From Myxococcus landrumus (GTDB lineage: Bacteria > Myxococcota > Myxococcia > Myxococcales > Myxococcaceae), in assembly GCF_017301635.1 (NCBI RefSeq), contig NZ_CP071091.1, forward strand, positions 3,112,001-3,176,000: a stretch of 64,000 nucleotides of DNA, read 5' to 3'. This document shows, in pieces, positions 1-8,792 of the stretch. Made by a program: the position numbers and the translations under genes. The notes beneath the pieces were generated by a model that made no database searches, was not told the origin of the DNA, and saw only the letters and a list, made by a program, of their open reading frames with translations. Numbering within the stretch: position 1 is the stretch's first letter; each line of letters begins with the position of its first letter.

Positions 1-2
1 GC

Positions 3-773
3 CGGCACCTCAGCCTCCCCGAGGTCGGCGAGGAGGGACAGGCGCGGCTCATGAAGGCCCGCGTGCTGCTGATGGGCGCGGGGGGCCTGGGTTCGCCCGC
101 GGCGCTGTACCTGGCGGCGGCGGGCGTGGGGACGCTGGGCATCATCGACTCGGACGTGGTGGAGCTGAGCAACCTCCAGCGTCAGGTGCTGCACACCCAG
201 GAGCGCCAGGGCCAGCCCAAGGTGGTCAGCGCGAAGGCCGCACTGGAAGCGCTCAACCCGGACGTCGACGTCATTGCCTTCCAGGAGCGGCTCACCTCGC
301 ACAACGTCCTGCGCGTGCTGGAGGGCTTCGACCTGGTCATCGACGGCGGAGACAACTTCCCTACCCGCTACCTGCTCAACGACGCCTGCCTCATGCGCGG
401 GCTGCCCAACATCCACGGCTCCGTCTTCCGCTTCGAGGGACAGGTGACCACCTTCGTCCCCGGCCAGGGCCCCTGCTACCGCTGCCTCTACCCCGCGCCT
501 CCGCCTCCGGAGCTGGCCCCCTCCTGCGCCGAAGCCGGCGTGCTGGGGGTGCTGCCCGGAATCATCGGACTCCTCCAGGCCAACGAGGCCCTCAAGCTCA
601 TCCTCGGCCGGGGTGAGTCCCTCGTCGGCCGGCTCCTCACCTTCGATGCCCTGGGCACCCGCTTCCAGGAGCTCAAGCTGCGCCGGGATTCCCAGTGCCC
701 CGTCTGCGCGCCAGGCACGAAGGTGGAGCTCATCGACTACGAGCGCTTCTGCTCCACCTCCACCGCCGCCTGA
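3..773 (+). CDS. moeB: MoeB/ThiF-family adenylyltransferase (5' partial)
   Basis: E1-like enzyme that adenylates the C-terminal glycine of a MoaD- or ThiS-type sulfur carrier. The reading frame is open from base 3, and the residues before the Met at 51 (RHLSLPEVGEEGQARLMKAR) are typical of the family, so the true start lies left of the window. Visible: nucleotide-binding GAGGLGSP loop, the D-x-V-E-x-S-N-L-Q-R-Q stretch, two CxxC pairs (CYRC and CPVC) expected to bind zinc, and a Cys in PSCAEAGVLG at the usual catalytic-loop position. A rhodanese gene follows after 6 bases; in many organisms the two domains are fused. MoeB versus ThiF is not settled, but the fused MoaD-MoaE gene at 27264-27938 favours molybdopterin synthesis. 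Confidence 0.88.
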   Translation, partial: RHLSLPEVGEEGQARLMKARVLLMGAGGLGSPAALYLAAAGVGTLGIIDSDVVELSNLQRQVLHTQERQGQPKVVSAKAALEALNPDVDVIAFQERLTSHNVLRVLEGFDLVIDGGDNFPTRYLLNDACLMRGLPNIHGSVFRFEGQVTTFVPGQGPCYRCLYPAPPPPELAPSCAEAGVLGVLPGIIGLLQANEALKLILGRGESLVGRLLTFDALGTRFQELKLRRDSQCPVCAPGTKVELIDYERFCSTSTAA

Positions 774-779
774 GTTCCC

Positions 780-1112
780 ATGCCCGTCCCTGAAATCACC
801 CCCACCCGTCTCGCCGAGCTCCTCTCGGGCCCCGCCGAGTCCCGCCCCGCCCTGCTGGACGTGCGCTTCCCGAACGAGCACGCCTACGTCGCGCTGCCGG
901 ACTCGGTGCTCATTCCCCTGCCGGAGCTGGACGAGCGCGCCGAGGAGCTGGAGGCCCTGCGAGGCCGCACAGTCGTTGTCTACTGCCACCACGGCGTGCG
1001 CAGCCTGAGCGGCGCCGCATACCTGATGTCCCTGGGGATGGAGGCCGTGTCGCTGCGAGGGGGCATCGACCTGTACTCGCTCCAGGTCGACCCCAAGCTG
1101 CCTCGCTACTGA
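780..1112 (+). CDS. Rhodanese-like sulfurtransferase
   Basis: A 110-residue single rhodanese domain. The active-site loop is Y-C-H-H-G-V-R-S, with the Cys that would carry the persulfide, and the C-terminal LRGGIDLY matches the usual end of the domain. It starts 6 bases after the moeB stop, so the two are almost certainly co-transcribed. It probably supplies sulfur to the MoeB-activated carrier, or acts as the detached C-terminal domain of a MoeBR-type protein. The gene ends 3 bases before the stop of the convergent kinase, leaving no room for a terminator. Confidence 0.9.
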   Translation: MPVPEITPTRLAELLSGPAESRPALLDVRFPNEHAYVALPDSVLIPLPELDERAEELEALRGRTVVVYCHHGVRSLSGAAYLMSLGMEAVSLRGGIDLYSLQVDPKLPRY

Positions 1113-1115
1113 CCG

Positions 1116-3452
1116 CTAGCCGATGAAGGCGGACAGGTCCTGCGTGTCGCGGTTGACGGAGTTGGGCTTGATGTCGACCTCGAAGATGAACGGGTCCTTC
1201 AGCGGCCCCCCGCTCAGCTCGAGCTTGTGCTTGCCCTCCATCAGCTCGATTTTCAGGCCCTTGCTGCCACCCTGGCCCTGGTAGATGCCCACTTCCTGGC
1301 CGTTGCGGCGCACGGTGATGCCGCGCACGGTGTCCGGCTTGAGCAACAACTGGAGCTGGCCGCGGCGGAACTCGTGGGTGAGCACCTTGGCCTGACCGGG
1401 CTCGCCAAACGCCAGCGTGTCCGCGTCCTCCTTGTAGATGCCCTGCTGCTCGTTCTCCAGGATGAGCGTGTCCTGCAGGTGCGCCCCCGACACCAGCGTC
1501 AGCGGCGTCGGGCCCAGCTCGGTGACGAGGTTCGGACCGCCACAGCGCTCCGAGTGGCGCACCGACACCTTCACCCGCTCGTTGGTGTTGATGGTGAGCC
1601 GCACACCCTGCCCGTCCGAGGCGGTGGAGTTGAGCACCGCGAGGATGGGCTTGTGGAAGATGGCCACCACCGCGAGGAGCCCCACGATGAAGCCCAGGGT
1701 CGCGATGTTGCGCGTCGCCATGGTGCGGCGCGTGCGGCGCGAGTCATCCGAGATGGCCCGCTCGACCTCGTCCTCCGGGCGCACCGCGGGCGCGGCGGCC
1801 ATGGAGGCACGTGAGCGCGACGGCGGAGGCGGTGCCGGCATCTCCGCGCGGCTGGAGGTCCTGCGGCGCGGCGGAGCCTCGGGGACCGACACCTGGGACT
1901 GCATCCCCGTGCGGCGGCGAGGCGGCGGCGAGGGCTCCGGCGGAGGAAGCCGGGTCCTCTCGTCGTCCTCGTCGTCGTCGTCCATCCGCGTGCGCTCGTC
2001 CAAATCCAGCGACACGGAGGAGCGGGAACGAGGCGGAGGAGGCGCATCCACCTCCACCGCGGGCGTCGCGCGCGTCATGGAGCGGCGCGGCGGAGGCTGG
2101 GGCGGAGGCTCACCGGGGCTGGTGGTGTCGGCGCTGCGGATGTCCGAGCGGGAGCTGGTGCGCCCCACCTGGGTGACATTCGCGTTGCTGGGCCGGCGCA
2201 TCGAGTCCGAGGTCCCGCCCCGACGACGCTGGGGCACCTCCATGACACCCGACGGCGCATCCCACTCGCCTGGATCCTCCTCCACCACCGGCTGCGCCGA
2301 CGTGCCCGTGCGGCGCGGCGGCGGGGGCGGCGTGGTCCGGGGCGGCTGGCCACGGCCCCGCTCTCGCGGAACGGAGGACTCTCCGGGCGGAGCCTCCCAG
2401 CTCATGTCCGCCGACGACGGGCGGCTCCGTCCCCGCTCCTGCGGCGGAGGCGAGGGAGGCACGGGCGAGCCCGAGTTGCCCGACGCCTCGTCGTCCACCG
2501 GCAACACCTGGCCCTGGGCCTTCTCCTGGCTCAGCCGGTCGGCGAACAACGTCTCCATCAGCTCGGAGATTTGCACCGAGCCCGCGGCCCAGTGCTGCGC
2601 GAAGAGGATGTCCTCCAGCGCCGTCTGGAACTGCCGCGCGTCCCGGTAGCGGTCATCCGCGCTCTTGGTGACGGCCCGCATCACCACCGGGTCCATGTCT
2701 CCCGGCACGTCCGCCACGCGCGACGGCGGCTCGATGGCGCACTCCATGGCGGCCTGGAGCGTGGCCAGCTCCGAGTCCCGCTTGAGCGGGCGCACCCCGG
2801 TGAGCAGCTCGTAGAGCACCAGGCCGATGGCGAAGATGTCCGCGCGGCCATCCAGCGCCTTGCCCGCCGCCTGCTCCGGCGCCATGTACGCGAACTTGCC
2901 CTTGATGGCGCCCGACTTCGTCAGCGACGCCTGGTCGGCCGCCTTGGCGATGCCGAAGTCCACCAGCTTCACCGAGCCGTCGAAGCTGATCAGGATGTTC
3001 TGCGGGGAGATATCCCGGTGCACCACGCGCAGCGGCCGGCCCGCGTCGTCCGTGCGGCTGTGCGCGTAGTGCAGACCCTGGCACGCATCCGCGACGATGC
3101 GGATGGCCAGCGGCCGGGCAATCCACTGCCCCGCGCTGGCCGCCTTGCGCATGACGCGGCCCAGGTCCTCGCCGTGGATGTACTCCATGGCGATGTAATA
3201 GGTCCCGTTCGCCTCTCCGAACTCGTAGACCTGCGCGATGTTCGGATGGTTGAAGCGCGCGGCAATAAGCGCTTCGTTGCGGAACATCTCCACGAACTCA
3301 CGGTCTTCCGCGAGATGAGGAAGGATGCGCTTGACGACGAGGTTCTTTTGGAACCCCTCGATGCCCATCTGACGAGCCAGCCACACCTCGGCCATGCCGC
3401 CGGTGGCAAGCTTCTTCAGGAGCTGATATTTCCCGAAAGATTGAGGGTTCAT
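1116..3452 (-). CDS. Transmembrane Ser/Thr protein kinase
   Basis: A 778-residue eukaryote-like (Hanks-type) kinase. The N-terminal catalytic domain, about residues 1-280, has the Gly-rich loop (LLKKLATGGMAEV), the VKRILPHL lysine, HRDISPQN near residue 144, VDFGIAK near 167 and MAPEQAAGK. A long Pro/Arg/Ser-rich linker with acidic DDDDEDDE runs from about 310 to 580. It is followed by one membrane segment (IATLGFIVGLLAVVAIF, about 585-605) and a C-terminal part of about 170 residues, presumably periplasmic. It is predicted to sense something outside the cytoplasmic membrane and phosphorylate cytoplasmic partners. The start codon is ATG with no clear ribosome-binding site. It faces away from the gene at 3484 and converges on the rhodanese gene. 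Confidence 0.93.
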   Translation of the reverse strand: MNPQSFGKYQLLKKLATGGMAEVWLARQMGIEGFQKNLVVKRILPHLAEDREFVEMFRNEALIAARFNHPNIAQVYEFGEANGTYYIAMEYIHGEDLGRVMRKAASAGQWIARPLAIRIVADACQGLHYAHSRTDDAGRPLRVVHRDISPQNILISFDGSVKLVDFGIAKAADQASLTKSGAIKGKFAYMAPEQAAGKALDGRADIFAIGLVLYELLTGVRPLKRDSELATLQAAMECAIEPPSRVADVPGDMDPVVMRAVTKSADDRYRDARQFQTALEDILFAQHWAAGSVQISELMETLFADRLSQEKAQGQVLPVDDEASGNSGSPVPPSPPPQERGRSRPSSADMSWEAPPGESSVPRERGRGQPPRTTPPPPPRRTGTSAQPVVEEDPGEWDAPSGVMEVPQRRRGGTSDSMRRPSNANVTQVGRTSSRSDIRSADTTSPGEPPPQPPPRRSMTRATPAVEVDAPPPPRSRSSVSLDLDERTRMDDDDEDDERTRLPPPEPSPPPRRRTGMQSQVSVPEAPPRRRTSSRAEMPAPPPPSRSRASMAAAPAVRPEDEVERAISDDSRRTRRTMATRNIATLGFIVGLLAVVAIFHKPILAVLNSTASDGQGVRLTINTNERVKVSVRHSERCGGPNLVTELGPTPLTLVSGAHLQDTLILENEQQGIYKEDADTLAFGEPGQAKVLTHEFRRGQLQLLLKPDTVRGITVRRNGQEVGIYQGQGGSKGLKIELMEGKHKLELSGGPLKDPFIFEVDIKPNSVNRDTQDLSAFIG

Positions 3453-3483
3453 CCCGGGACTCTGGCCGGGGGAGTTGGCTCAG

Positions 3484-4182
3484 GTGGAATGCGTCAGGGC
3501 TCGGCATCTTAGGAGACAGTGGCTTCGGAGGCAAAGGCCACTCGAAGTAATTTTGGCGGGTGCGCTGATGACCTGCCTCATCGGGACGGGCGCCCTGGCA
3601 GCCACTCCTCGTGCGGATCAAATCCGCATGGAGCGAAGAGGCGACGTCCTGGAGCTGCGCTGGGCGGACGCCGAGGAGCGCTTGCAGGGTACGCTTCACC
3701 CCGCCTCCCCCCGGGAAGGCGAGCCTTCCATGTTGTCCCTGCACGTGGGTGCCTTCGAGGGTCCGGAGTTCGCCGGGCCGTTGACGGTGACCTTCCACCT
3801 GAAGGACGCCCCGGCCCAGCAGGTGACCCGGACGCTCCAGCGCGACGGGGTCAACTGGCACACGGAGGTGGAGTTCGAGGAGCCGGGCCTCTACGAGTTG
3901 GAGGTGCGGTACCAGAACACGCGGCTGAAGGTGCTGACGGGCCACCTCACGGTCGCCGCGCAGCCCCTCCCGCCGGGCCTGAGCTGGGGGATTCTCGCCC
4001 TGTCCGCCGGCACCGCGCTGGCCTTGGGCGTCCGGGCCATGGTGCGTCGGGTGAGGGCCTCCGCGCCCGCGAGCCCTCCTCCTGAAACGGCGCCGGTGGC
4101 CAGCACGCCACTGGAGAGCGCCTCGGCCACCGAGCCCGCCGCAGCCACCGTCCCGCCGCCGGATGCGGCGTCAAGCCAGTAA
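3484..4182 (+). CDS. Ig-like single-pass membrane protein, unknown function
   Basis: About 232 residues. The N-terminus has a basic stretch followed by a hydrophobic core (VILAGALMTCLIGTGALA) ending near an ALAATP signal-peptidase site. The middle is beta-rich and resembles an Ig or YtkA-like fold (PLTVTFHLKD, GLYELEVRYQ). A C-terminal segment (LSWGILALSAGTALALGV) is followed by Arg residues and an Ala/Pro/Thr tail, giving a periplasmic domain with a membrane anchor. I chose GTG at 3484 because GGGGGAG at 3468-3474 sits 9 bases upstream; TTG 3475 and ATG 3568 are alternatives. It is divergent from the kinase and 213 bases upstream of the phosphate-themed cluster, so a link to either is only suggestive. 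Confidence 0.7.
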   Translation: MECVRARHLRRQWLRRQRPLEVILAGALMTCLIGTGALAATPRADQIRMERRGDVLELRWADAEERLQGTLHPASPREGEPSMLSLHVGAFEGPEFAGPLTVTFHLKDAPAQQVTRTLQRDGVNWHTEVEFEEPGLYELEVRYQNTRLKVLTGHLTVAAQPLPPGLSWGILALSAGTALALGVRAMVRRVRASAPASPPPETAPVASTPLESASATEPAAATVPPPDAASSQ

Positions 4183-4395
4183 CTCCTTCCATCGGCGAAA
4201 GGCCATTCGTACAGGCCCGGCTGCCCTCGCCGTGGAACTTTCGTTCCCAGTGACGGCGCCGCAACGACCTCGTCACGACGTTTGAACGCCGGTGCGTGCG
4301 CGCACGGTGGGCATGGCCGTCCTCCACCCGACGTTGCCGTTTCGGGCACCGCAGTTGCACAACGCCTCTGCCGGCTGCGACGGGGAGGCGGGGAC

Positions 4396-5622
4396 ATGGG
4401 CGGGAGGTGGAGGAATTTTCGTGGGAAAAGGGGCCTCCTCGTCGCGGTCCTCATGAGTGGTCCGGTGCTGGCGGCGACGCCAGAGGCCGGAGAGGACGCG
4501 CTCTCGGGGGGCGTGGTGGATGGCGTCGAGCCCTCCGACAGCGGCCCGCCCGAGGGCTCCGAGCCCCTGGAGCCCTCCTCGGGACTTCCAGCAGACGCGA
4601 TGGCGCAGCTGGTGCCGCCGGACTCGGCCTCGCCGACCCCGCCCGCTGCGCCCGCGAAGAAGAAGAAATCGAAGCCTGGCCCGCAGCAGGAGGACTCGAT
4701 GGGCGAGGACTCCACCGCGCTCGACGACACCCCCGCGGATGAGGTCCAGCGCGTGCGCGTCTTCGGCCGCGTCTACGCTCGCGCCAGCGCGGATGAGCGG
4801 GAGAAATATCAGCGCTCGCTGAGCATCCCTTCCGCGCGCGTGGGCGTGGGCACCTCGCTGCCCAACCTGGAAGCGGAAGTGAGCGCGGACCTCGCGGACT
4901 CGTCACTGCTCAAGGACGCCTTCGTGCGGCTGGCGGACGACGCGAAGCGCTTCCGGCTCTATGGCGGCCAGTTCAAGGCGCCCTTCCTCCAGCGCAGGCT
5001 GGAAGGCTCCTGGAGCCTGCCCATCCAGGGGCGCGGACTGGTGGAGGACTACCTGGGCGAATTCGAACTGGGAGGCCGCCGGCTCGGACTGATGGGCGAG
5101 GTGCGCCTCAAGAGCCTCTGGGACGTGCGTGTCTCCGCGGGGGTCTTCCAGGGCTCCAAGGATGACCTGGGCGTGCGCACGAAGGAGGACGTCGCCGGAC
5201 GCGTGAGCGTGCGTCCGCTCGGGAAGATGCTCACCTTGGGAGTGAGCACCTATGTCGCGGAGGCCATGGACCGGGCGCGCCGTCACGCCGTCGCGGCGGA
5301 TGCCGAATGGAAGAGCGGCGCGTGGAGCGTGACGGGCGAGGTCGTCACGGGACGTCTTCCCGTGGGGCCGTTCACCGCGCAGCTCCTGCTGGCGAGCTGG
5401 ACGGTGCCGGTGACGGTGGAGTGGGCGCTCCAGCCCGTGGTGGGCGTGGAGGGTCTGCAGTTGAGGGGTGACGTGGAGGGTCGAGGCCATTCGATGTTGG
5501 GGGGCATCAACCTGCTGCTGGGCAGTCGGTTCCGGGGGCAGTTCCAGGTGGAGCGCGCGCTGCGGCCGGGGGATGAGGCGCCGGGCCTCGAGTACTCGCT
5601 GCAGTTGGCGACCCGTTTCTAG
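4396..5622 (+). CDS. Phosphate-selective porin (OprO/OprP)-like outer-membrane protein
   Basis: A 408-residue protein from ATG 4396, preceded by GGGGAGGCGGGG; the frame is open further upstream but has no protein-like start. A signal peptide (RGLLVAVLMSGPVLAATP) is followed by an acidic/Pro-rich linker with a Lys run, then about 290 residues of alternating amphipathic strands ending in an aromatic (LQLATRF), as outer-membrane barrels do. Phrases such as RLYGGQFKAPFLQRRLEGS recall the OprO/OprP family, which transports phosphate or polyphosphate; this is family resemblance judged by eye. It is the first gene of a tight unit: the VTC-domain gene begins 15 bases after its stop. Confidence 0.72.
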   Translation: MGGRWRNFRGKRGLLVAVLMSGPVLAATPEAGEDALSGGVVDGVEPSDSGPPEGSEPLEPSSGLPADAMAQLVPPDSASPTPPAAPAKKKKSKPGPQQEDSMGEDSTALDDTPADEVQRVRVFGRVYARASADEREKYQRSLSIPSARVGVGTSLPNLEAEVSADLADSSLLKDAFVRLADDAKRFRLYGGQFKAPFLQRRLEGSWSLPIQGRGLVEDYLGEFELGGRRLGLMGEVRLKSLWDVRVSAGVFQGSKDDLGVRTKEDVAGRVSVRPLGKMLTLGVSTYVAEAMDRARRHAVAADAEWKSGAWSVTGEVVTGRLPVGPFTAQLLLASWTVPVTVEWALQPVVGVEGLQLRGDVEGRGHSMLGGINLLLGSRFRGQFQVERALRPGDEAPGLEYSLQLATRF

Positions 5623-5637
5623 TCATGGAGACACGCC

Positions 5638-6351
5638 ATGCTCTCGTTCTCCGAGGGGGAAGTGACCAGGCTCCGGCGTGAGTTCAAGCTGGTGCTGGAG
5701 GAGCAAGCGGCGCTGGCGCTGTGCCAGCGCTTGTCGGAGGACCTGGGTGGGGTGGTGCCGGAGCCCACGCGCATCGCCTCCGTGTACTTCGACCGTCCGG
5801 GCTGTCCGCTGGCGGAGCGCGCGCTGCGCTCCCCCGAGGACTGCCTCAAGGTGCGCACGAAGGAGTACGCACCGGACATCGGCGCCGAGGGCGTGGAGCG
5901 CGTGGTGCTCGAGGTGAAGCGCGAGCGCCATGGACTCACGCAGAAGCGGCGCGTCTGGGTGCCGCGCTCGGAGCTGGGGCGCGTGCTGGGCGGAGGCACC
6001 CGGCTGTTGCCACTCATCACCGGGGGAAGCCTGTCGCCGGTGCTGGCGGTGACGTACCAGCGCCATGTGTATCCCTCATCGGGAGGCTGGCGGGTGACGG
6101 TGGACCGGGACATCGGCTACCACCAGATTGCCCCTGAAGTAGCGATGTCACAGTTTGCCCTGTCGAGCGAGCGGCTGGGACCGCCGCTGTCGCGGGAAGG
6201 GCGGGTGGTGGTGGAGGTGAAGCACCTGGGGCAGGAGCTGCCGGACTGGCTTGCGTCGCTCAATCCTGGAGGGACGCCGACGTACAGCAAGTTCGCGGAG
6301 GGGATGGCGAGGGTTCACGCCTTCGTCGTGGATGGGGTCGCGAGGGGATAG
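5638..6351 (+). CDS. VTC-domain protein, putative polyphosphate polymerase (CYTH/TTM fold)
   Basis: A 237-residue stand-alone VTC domain. The eukaryotic VTC4 catalytic domain makes polyphosphate from ATP inside a tunnel lined with basic residues and closed by acidic metal ligands. Alternating charged strands of that kind are visible here: RREFKLVLEE at the N-terminus, DCLKVRTKEY, VVLEVKRERH, QKRRVWVPR, VTYQRHVY, RVTVDRDIGYHQ and a final VVVEVKHLGQELPDW. No membrane segment or SPX domain is present. It lies between a phosphate-porin-like gene and a nucleotide-kinase-like gene (5-base gap). Bacterial VTC domains commonly neighbour DUF4956 proteins, and one is present two genes downstream. Activity as a polymerase rather than a triphosphatase is inferred. 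Confidence 0.82.
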   Translation: MLSFSEGEVTRLRREFKLVLEEQAALALCQRLSEDLGGVVPEPTRIASVYFDRPGCPLAERALRSPEDCLKVRTKEYAPDIGAEGVERVVLEVKRERHGLTQKRRVWVPRSELGRVLGGGTRLLPLITGGSLSPVLAVTYQRHVYPSSGGWRVTVDRDIGYHQIAPEVAMSQFALSSERLGPPLSREGRVVVEVKHLGQELPDWLASLNPGGTPTYSKFAEGMARVHAFVVDGVARG

Positions 6352-6356
6352 GCAAC

Positions 6357-8072
6357 GTGTTCATCGATTTCGAGGGGATTGATGGCAGCGGCAAGACAAC
6401 GCTCTCCAACCTTCTGGCCGGAAGGCTGAAGAAGCTCGGCTACCGGGTGGCGCACGCGCGCGAGGGCGGCGAGCTGCGCTCCTCCACGGCCCGGCGAGTG
6501 AGGGAGCTGACACGAGACTCGCGGCTTCTGGAGATGGCGCCACGCACGGAGTTCTTCCTCAACCTGGCCAGGGACGCCCAGCAGTTGGAGGAAGTGGTGG
6601 CGCCCGCGCTCTCCCGGGGCGAGGTGTGCATCACCGACCGCTACCTGTACTCCCAGCTCGCGCTGAGTGGTGGCGGCCGGGGCCTGCCATTGTCGGAGCT
6701 GCGGCCCGCGTGTGAGCTGGCCGCGCAGGGGTTGTGGCCGGACCTGGTCATCCTCGTCGACGTGGACCCGGACCTGGCACGGCTGCGCAAGCGGCTGGGC
6801 AAGGCCCAGTCGGACCGAAGCCCGGAGAGCGACAGCCGCAAGGGCCTTGCGGGCGCGGGGCTCGCGGTGCGCATGCGCGAGGCCTTCCTCTCCCTGGCGA
6901 AGGAAGACCCCCGGCGCTGGCTCATCGTCGAGAACAACGACGTGCCGCTGCGGGTGTTGGAGCAGCGACTGGTGGACGCGGTGGTGGCGCGATTGGAGGG
7001 GCGCGACACGCCCGTGCAGCGCATCGTCCCCGCCCCTGTCACCGCGCCTTCGCCCGAGCCCCTTCGGGTGGAGCACGTGGAAGAGCGCTTCTTCCTGGCG
7101 CTGGATGCGGTGGAGCTGCGCGAGCCGTCCCTGGCCGTGTGGCTTCTCGGCGGACTGCCGGGGCTCGCCGCGCATCAGCGCAGGCTGGACTTCGTGGAGC
7201 GCTTCCCGGTCCTCACCGCGCGCGGACTCCAAGGGCTCGATGATGATGCCGCGTGGACGCTGCGAGAGATGCTGGCCCCACGGGCGCCCGTCCAGGTGGC
7301 CAGCAGCCTCGTGGGCCTGGGCACCCCGCGCGCGGCGATGATGCGTGAGCGGCTCTATGTCCACGCGCCCGCGGAGGTCCTCCAGGGACTGAGGGGTGAT
7401 GACTCGCCCCCAAGCTGGGCCCTGCGCGAGCGGGGCGTGAGGGATGGACACCTGGCGGCGGTGCTCCTGGGCCTGGGCGGCGTGAACGATGACGAGGCCT
7501 GGGTGGTGCGGGAGGCGGGCATGACGCGCGGGCTGTACACCGAGGTGGCGCGCAGCCTGGGTGGGCTGACCGACGCTCGGGCCGAAGCGCTGCGCGAGGT
7601 GCTGCTGTCGCACGACAGGCTGGCGGTGCTGCGCGGGACACTGGGGCTGGACACGCCCGTGGCGAGAGGTCTGCGCGAGTCGCTGGCGAACAAGGCGATG
7701 AAGCTGGTGCTGCGCTCGTTGACGGGGCTCTCCACCCAGGAAGCGTGGGCCCTGCGTGAGCGCGGCGCGGCCCGGACGAAGGAGGCACTCGACTCGGTGG
7801 ACGGGATGAACGACCCGCGCGCGTGGAAGCTGCGCGTGGCCCACGCGAATCGCTGGCCCGCCACCGTGCTCTCCTCGCTCAAGGGGCTGCCGCTGGAGCC
7901 CGAGGCGTGCTTGCTGATGGAGCGCATCCTCGAGGCACACGGCACGCGGCTGCCCGTGCTGCGCAACGCGTACTCGGTCGTCGCCATGGCGGCGACGCTC
8001 GACGCACGGGGGACGGTGTCCCGTGCAGGCCGACCGGTGGCGGATGTGCCCCCGCAACAGGTCGAGGTCTAG
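6357..8072 (+). CDS. Thymidylate-kinase-like P-loop domain fused to a leucine/tryptophan repeat domain
   Basis: A 571-residue protein from GTG 6357. Residues 1-210 look like dTMP kinase: FEGIDGSGKTT P-loop, the TDRYLYSQLALSG motif near residue 92, LVILVDVDPDLARLRKR, and an Arg-rich LID-like stretch. The usual REPGGT motif is replaced by AREGGE. Residues about 245-550 form roughly ten degenerate repeats of about 32 residues with the pattern L-x-G-L-x-D-x-x-A-W-x-L-R-E, predicted alpha-helical and solenoid-like. Normal dTMP kinases are about 210 residues and lack this. The setting (VTC domain 5 bases upstream, DUF4956 12 bases downstream) suggests a role with phosphate or polyphosphate rather than dTTP supply; PPK2-type kinases share the P-loop fold, so a polyphosphate-using kinase is a possible alternative. 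Confidence 0.78.
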   Translation: MFIDFEGIDGSGKTTLSNLLAGRLKKLGYRVAHAREGGELRSSTARRVRELTRDSRLLEMAPRTEFFLNLARDAQQLEEVVAPALSRGEVCITDRYLYSQLALSGGGRGLPLSELRPACELAAQGLWPDLVILVDVDPDLARLRKRLGKAQSDRSPESDSRKGLAGAGLAVRMREAFLSLAKEDPRRWLIVENNDVPLRVLEQRLVDAVVARLEGRDTPVQRIVPAPVTAPSPEPLRVEHVEERFFLALDAVELREPSLAVWLLGGLPGLAAHQRRLDFVERFPVLTARGLQGLDDDAAWTLREMLAPRAPVQVASSLVGLGTPRAAMMRERLYVHAPAEVLQGLRGDDSPPSWALRERGVRDGHLAAVLLGLGGVNDDEAWVVREAGMTRGLYTEVARSLGGLTDARAEALREVLLSHDRLAVLRGTLGLDTPVARGLRESLANKAMKLVLRSLTGLSTQEAWALRERGAARTKEALDSVDGMNDPRAWKLRVAHANRWPATVLSSLKGLPLEPEACLLMERILEAHGTRLPVLRNAYSVVAMAATLDARGTVSRAGRPVADVPPQQVEV

Positions 8073-8084
8073 GGGAACGCCCAC

Positions 8085-8792
8085 ATGGAGGTTTCGCTTC
8101 CCTCGCTCTTCGAAAGCGCCAAGGCGGAGATGAGTGCCTTGTCCATCACCGTGATGCTGCCGCGCATGCTCGCGGCGGCGTTCATCGGCGCGCTGCTGTC
8201 CCTGCGTCCGTGGCGGCTGCCCATGCGCAGGCCCCTGCCGAAGGCGGACATGGTCCAGGCGCAGGTGCTGCTGTGCGCCGCGGCGGCGGTCATCACCGCG
8301 GTCATCGGCGACAGCGTGGCCAAGGCGTTTGGCCTGGTGGGCCTGGGCGGCTTCGTGCGCTTCCGCTCGGGACTGAAGGACCCGCGCGACGCCGCCATCC
8401 TCTTCCTGATGATTGGCCTGGGCATGGCCTGTGGCCACGGAAGCCTGGGGCTCGCGGGCGTGGGCACCGTGTTCGTGGCGACGCTGCTGTTCGTCCTCGA
8501 CCTGTTCAACCGCGAGGCGCCTGGCGGCGTGATGAAGCAGCGGCTGCTCGTCTCCGCGCAGGCCGATGACCTGGTGAGCGCGGAGGCCACGCTGAGGAGC
8601 GCGCTGGGCGAGCGCAACGTGCTGGTGAAGAGCTGCGCGCTCGACTTCGACGGGCGCCGGCTGGAGCTGGAAGTGGAGGAGCCCGTGCCTGGCTCGCTGA
8701 CCGCGGCGCTGGGACGCACGGAGGGAATGCCCCTGCGGGGGCTGAGATGGACGGCGGTGAGCCCCAAAGGGGGACGGGAGGAGCTGACATGA
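8085..8792 (+). CDS. DUF4956-like integral membrane protein
   Basis: A 235-residue membrane protein. About four hydrophobic segments occupy residues 20-140 (MLPRMLAAAFIGALLSL, VLLCAAAAVITAVIG, LFLMIGLGMACGHGS, GTVFVATLLFVLDLF) and include a GLVGLGGFVRFRSG loop. A soluble C-terminal domain of about 90 residues has an alternating beta/alpha pattern (RLLVSAQADDLVSAEATLRS) resembling the MgtC/DUF4956 C-terminal domain. DUF4956 proteins are recurrent partners of bacterial VTC-domain proteins. It could be the membrane channel for the VTC product, as the VTC complex couples synthesis to translocation; that is inference. Its stop overlaps the next start by ATGA. Confidence 0.75.
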   Translation: MEVSLPSLFESAKAEMSALSITVMLPRMLAAAFIGALLSLRPWRLPMRRPLPKADMVQAQVLLCAAAAVITAVIGDSVAKAFGLVGLGGFVRFRSGLKDPRDAAILFLMIGLGMACGHGSLGLAGVGTVFVATLLFVLDLFNREAPGGVMKQRLLVSAQADDLVSAEATLRSALGERNVLVKSCALDFDGRRLELEVEEPVPGSLTAALGRTEGMPLRGLRWTAVSPKGGREELT

